Source: Rhodocyclaceae bacterium UBA6160 (GTDB lineage Bacteria; Pseudomonadota; Gammaproteobacteria; Burkholderiales; Rhodocyclaceae). From it: DNA of 8,282 nt. Within the stretch, counting starts at the first letter, position 1. The number at the start of each line of letters is the position of its first letter. The notes below the pieces were generated by a model, which was not told the origin of the DNA, made no database searches, and was given only the letters and a program-made list of their open reading frames with translations. Positions 6,253 to 8,282 of the stretch are shown here, one piece after another. A program made the position numbers and the translations under genes. The DNA is taken from positions 1-8,282 of the forward strand of contig DIUK01000149.1 in assembly GCA_002422995.1 (NCBI GenBank). The letters run 5' to 3'.

Positions 6253-7428
6253 TTACGCCGTGATATCAAATTCTTCCGTTCGTTTGGGTGGATAAGTCTC
6301 CCAGCCACCACAACCTGGGCAACGCCAGTAAAACTGCCGCGCTTTAAAACCACAGGCATCACATCGATAACGAGCGACACGTCGGGTATGGTTGTGAATC
6401 AGATGCTTGACCAACTCTAAATCAGCGCGCCGCGCTTCGGGTGTGACTGCAATTTGAGCTTCGAGAAATTTTTCCAGCCCCAGCAAGGTGGGATTGCGGC
6501 GCAATTCGTCACGTACTAGCTGATATGCAGCTTCCGTACGCCCTGCCTCGACTTCGGTCTTCAACACAACTTGCAGTAAATCCAGCGAGGGGTATTGCTC
6601 AACCCATGAACGCAACAAAGCAATACCTTCATCTTTTTTGCCAAGCTGGGTATGCGCCAACATCAAGCGTTCTGCAACCAGCCCTACGTAAGCCGGGTTG
6701 TATTGTTCAATGCGTTTCCAGTGTTCGATCGCCGTCTCACCAGCGCCGACTTTTAATTCGCAATCACCTAACAGCATAAAAGCACGCACACATTTCCGAT
6801 TGCAATTTAAAGCAGCCTGCAAATGGTTTCGCGCTTCATCTACCTTGCCCGAAAACAAAGCGCCTGCCGCTAACTCGCAATGAAACTCAGCGACGGCTTT
6901 TTGCCATAAGTGATCTGCATAGTCGGGTAATGCTTCAGCAATAACAATTGCCTTTTGCCACTCTTTTTCCTGTTGGTAGATCTCCAGCAGATTTTTTAGC
7001 GCCTCTTCATTGAGCGCTGTGCCACGCAGCTTGACGAAAATATCTTCAGCGCGATCAAGCAAGCCTGCTTTGAGATAGTCCTGCCCTAATTCTGACAGCG
7101 CATGCAGACGTTGAGCGGCATCCAGCGCATCCCGTTCGATTAAATGTTGATGCATACGAATGGCTCGATCTGTCTCGCCCCTGCGTCGAAACAAGCTGCC
7201 CAAGGTAAAGTGAAGCTCTATCGTTTCCGGGTCTTTGCGCGCTGCCTCGATAAATGCTTCGATTGCCTGATCAGGCTGCTCATTAAGTAAAAAGTTCAGT
7301 CCCTTGAAATAAGAGCGTGGCAACGCACGCGATTCATTGACCAATTGCTTGATGTCGATCCGAGCCGCAATCCAACCAAAAACAAAAAAGCCGGGTAGTG
7401 CCAGCAACCACCACAGTTCAATTTCCAT
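6253..7428 (-). CDS. lapB: LPS assembly protein LapB (YciM), TPR and rubredoxin-like
   Basis: LapB is an inner-membrane protein facing the cytoplasm. In E. coli it promotes FtsH-dependent turnover of LpxC and so sets the rate of LPS synthesis. The 391 residues match the usual length. An N-terminal membrane helix spans about 4-22. TPR-like helical repeats then run from about 38 to 330, for example the segment with NEQPDQAIEAFIEAARKDP. The C-terminal zinc ribbon has C356xxC359 and C370xxC373, in YRCDACGF and RCPGCGGWETYPP, the rubredoxin-type metal site of the family. Its ATG overlaps the 3' end of lapA by 11 bp, so translational coupling is likely; an AGGA lies about 11 nt upstream. The downstream heptose genes fit its role in LPS. 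Confidence 0.96.
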   Translation of the reverse strand: MEIELWWLLALPGFFVFGWIAARIDIKQLVNESRALPRSYFKGLNFLLNEQPDQAIEAFIEAARKDPETIELHFTLGSLFRRRGETDRAIRMHQHLIERDALDAAQRLHALSELGQDYLKAGLLDRAEDIFVKLRGTALNEEALKNLLEIYQQEKEWQKAIVIAEALPDYADHLWQKAVAEFHCELAAGALFSGKVDEARNHLQAALNCNRKCVRAFMLLGDCELKVGAGETAIEHWKRIEQYNPAYVGLVAERLMLAHTQLGKKDEGIALLRSWVEQYPSLDLLQVVLKTEVEAGRTEAAYQLVRDELRRNPTLLGLEKFLEAQIAVTPEARRADLELVKHLIHNHTRRVARYRCDACGFKARQFYWRCPGCGGWETYPPKRTEEFDITA

Positions 7429-7672
7429 CTGGGTCGCTATCCTGGTTTTTTAATTTACGCTGACGAGAAAAACTAATCGCAGCCGTTAATCCAACCACAA
7501 CACCCACAGCAAAGACCAGGAGAATCACCAATGAGATCGGTGCGGTCCACTCTTGCGAGAAAAAGAATCGCAATACCATGGTGCCGCTATTTTTAATGGC
7601 CAAACCCAATAAGCCAAAAAACAGCAGCGCCCTAAAAATCCACAATAACAATCGCATTAAAGTTGGCAGCAT
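7418..7672 (-). CDS. lapA: LPS assembly protein LapA (YciS, DUF1049)
   Basis: This is a small inner-membrane protein of 84 residues with two hydrophobic helices, at about 8-26 and 44-67, and a short charged tail, RQRKLKNQDSDPDGN. The family feature IKNSG between the helices, followed by a second helix rich in Val and Gly, fits DUF1049/LapA, which partners LapB in E. coli. It is somewhat shorter than E. coli LapA, lacking most of the cytoplasmic C-terminal extension. The start at 7672 is preceded by a weak AAGAGA about 11 nt upstream; an internal ATG at 7657 (Met6) is an alternative and would still keep both helices. It is the first gene after the rpsA-ihfB terminator, so its upstream region should hold the promoter of the unit. 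Confidence 0.9.
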   Translation of the reverse strand: MLPTLMRLLLWIFRALLFFGLLGLAIKNSGTMVLRFFFSQEWTAPISLVILLVFAVGVVVGLTAAISFSRQRKLKNQDSDPDGN

Positions 7673-7718
7673 ATATAGATAGGTCTCTTAACGAGCCTGG
7701 CATATTTCAACACAGAAT
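7673..7718 (-). promoter_or_regulatory. Probable promoter and leader region of the lapA-cysM unit
   Basis: This short stretch lies between the ihfB terminator and lapA and is the only non-coding space in which the unit could be started after termination. A TTGAAA lies on the minus strand at 7705-7710, but I see no good -10 hexamer 16-18 bp downstream. An A/T-rich TATCTATAT directly precedes the ATG. In E. coli lapAB has a heat-shock promoter. TTGAA is also part of the sigma-32 -35 consensus, but the CCTATCTAT that might serve as -10 is too far away (21 bp spacer). The location is an inference from context; no promoter sequence is firmly identified. Confidence 0.3.
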
Positions 7719-7753
7719 AAAAAAAGCGGCACTTGTTGCCAAGTGCCGCTTTT
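7719..7753 (-). terminator. Intrinsic terminator after rpsA-ihfB
   Basis: A perfect 13 bp inverted repeat (7722-7734 with 7741-7753, core AGCGGCACTT) encloses a 6 nt loop at 7735-7740. Read on the minus strand, the GC-rich stem is followed by a run of seven T (complement of 7719-7725), the classic rho-independent layout, 20 bp after the ihfB stop. On the plus strand the stem ends in TTTT, so it may also stop antisense transcription. Confidence 0.93.
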
Positions 7754-7773
7754 ATACACCTTTGCGGTGACAT

Positions 7774-8067
7774 TCACGGCTTTGTTAGCCCGAGATCGAC
7801 CCGTTCCCGCAACTCTTTACCGGCCTTGAAGTGGGGCACATACTTTTCAGGCACATGCACCTTCTCACCCGATTTCGGGTTGCGGCCAACTCGCGGCGGG
7901 CGGTAGTTCAGTGAAAAACTACCAAACCCACGAACCTCGATGCGATCTCCGTTAATTAAGGCAGCGGAGAGAGCATCGAGCAGAACCTTGACCGCGAAGT
8001 CAGCATCCTTCGCGCCCAGTTGCGGAAAGCGCTCTGCCAACCGGTTGATAAGTTCTGATTTAGTCAT
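7774..8067 (-). CDS. ihfB: Integration host factor subunit beta
   Basis: IHF beta pairs with IHF alpha (ihfA, not in this window) to bend DNA sharply in transcription, replication initiation and recombination. The 97-residue protein shows the whole HU/IHF fold: N-terminal helices starting MTKSELINRLAERFP, then GDRIEVRGFGSFSL at 40-53, and the DNA-intercalating arm with RNPKSGE at 62-68, where Pro64 is the kinking residue. KVHVPEKYVPHFKAGKELRERV at the C-terminus is the IHF beta rather than HU form. It follows rpsA by only 14 bp, the same order as in many proteobacteria, and ends just before a strong terminator, so rpsA and ihfB are likely co-transcribed. The start lacks a Shine-Dalgarno; the leader is TTTTTTACGCGATC. 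Confidence 0.97.
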   Translation of the reverse strand: MTKSELINRLAERFPQLGAKDADFAVKVLLDALSAALINGDRIEVRGFGSFSLNYRPPRVGRNPKSGEKVHVPEKYVPHFKAGKELRERVDLGLTKP

Positions 8068-8081
8068 GATCGCGTAAAAAA

Positions 8082-8282
8082 TTACTGTTGTTTCAACTTG
8101 GCTTTAAGCAAAGCACCCAGGCTGGTTGTGCCGGCATTGCCTGCACTCTCAGTGGCCAGCTTTTGAATTGCTTGCGACTGCTCAGCTTGATCTTTTGCCT
8201 TGATCGACAAGTTAATTGAACGTGTTTTGCGATCGACATTGGTAATCATCGCCTCAACCACATCGCCTACCTTCAGGTGCTG
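8082..8282 (-). CDS. rpsA: 30S ribosomal protein S1, C-terminal part (cut by window edge)
   Basis: The frame is open to the window edge and gives the last 66 residues before the TAA at 8082-8084. It starts within an S1/OB-fold RNA-binding repeat (HLKVGDVVEAMITNVD, then RSINLSIKAKD) and ends in the flexible tail SLGALLKAKLKQQ, which matches the C-terminal repeat and tail of proteobacterial S1. S1 binds mRNA on the 30S subunit and helps initiation on leaders with weak Shine-Dalgarno sequences. The link to ihfB, 14 bp downstream, supports the call. The fragment is too short to say whether the full protein has six S1 repeats. Confidence 0.93.
   Translation of the reverse strand, partial: QHLKVGDVVEAMITNVDRKTRSINLSIKAKDQAEQSQAIQKLATESAGNAGTTSLGALLKAKLKQQ

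Overview
The window looks like core chromosome of a betaproteobacterium, probably in or near the Nitrosomonadales (Methylophilaceae/Gallionellaceae-like). The main reasons are the gene order rpsA - ihfB - lapA - lapB - hldA - hldD - cysM, which I recall as a betaproteobacterial arrangement, and the stand-alone heptose-7-phosphate kinase in place of the fused HldE of enterics. Base composition is moderate by eye. I see no insertion sequence, phage gene, CRISPR array, tRNA, rRNA or attachment site.

Right side (about 3290-8282, all minus strand). The 3' end of rpsA (ribosomal protein S1) is followed 14 bp later by ihfB (IHF beta), and this unit ends in a strong intrinsic terminator at about 7719-7753. 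A second unit then begins: lapA and lapB (LPS assembly proteins, overlapping by 11 bp), hldA (heptose-7-phosphate kinase), hldD (ADP-heptose epimerase) and cysM (cysteine synthase B), with gaps of only 31-37 bp after lapB. The unit joins a regulator of LPS synthesis (LapB) to two steps of ADP-heptose supply for the LPS inner core; cysM is metabolically unrelated.

Middle (2715-3322). A plus-strand gene encodes a small membrane-anchored protein with an HExxH motif and a plausible third zinc-ligand Glu. Its last 31 bp overlap the 3' end of cysM tail to tail. Its 5' end faces ubiA across 137 bp, the largest intergenic gap here.

Left side (1-2714). ubiA (4-hydroxybenzoate polyprenyltransferase of ubiquinone synthesis) is followed 14 bp downstream on the minus strand by a PP_4765/HI0933-type FAD flavoprotein of unknown function. 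Converging on it is a plus-strand DUF1772 four-helix membrane protein.

Most of the window is ordinary housekeeping DNA and I found no convincing new multi-gene system. The least understood pieces are the HExxH membrane protein with its antisense overlap and the flavoprotein coupled to ubiA.
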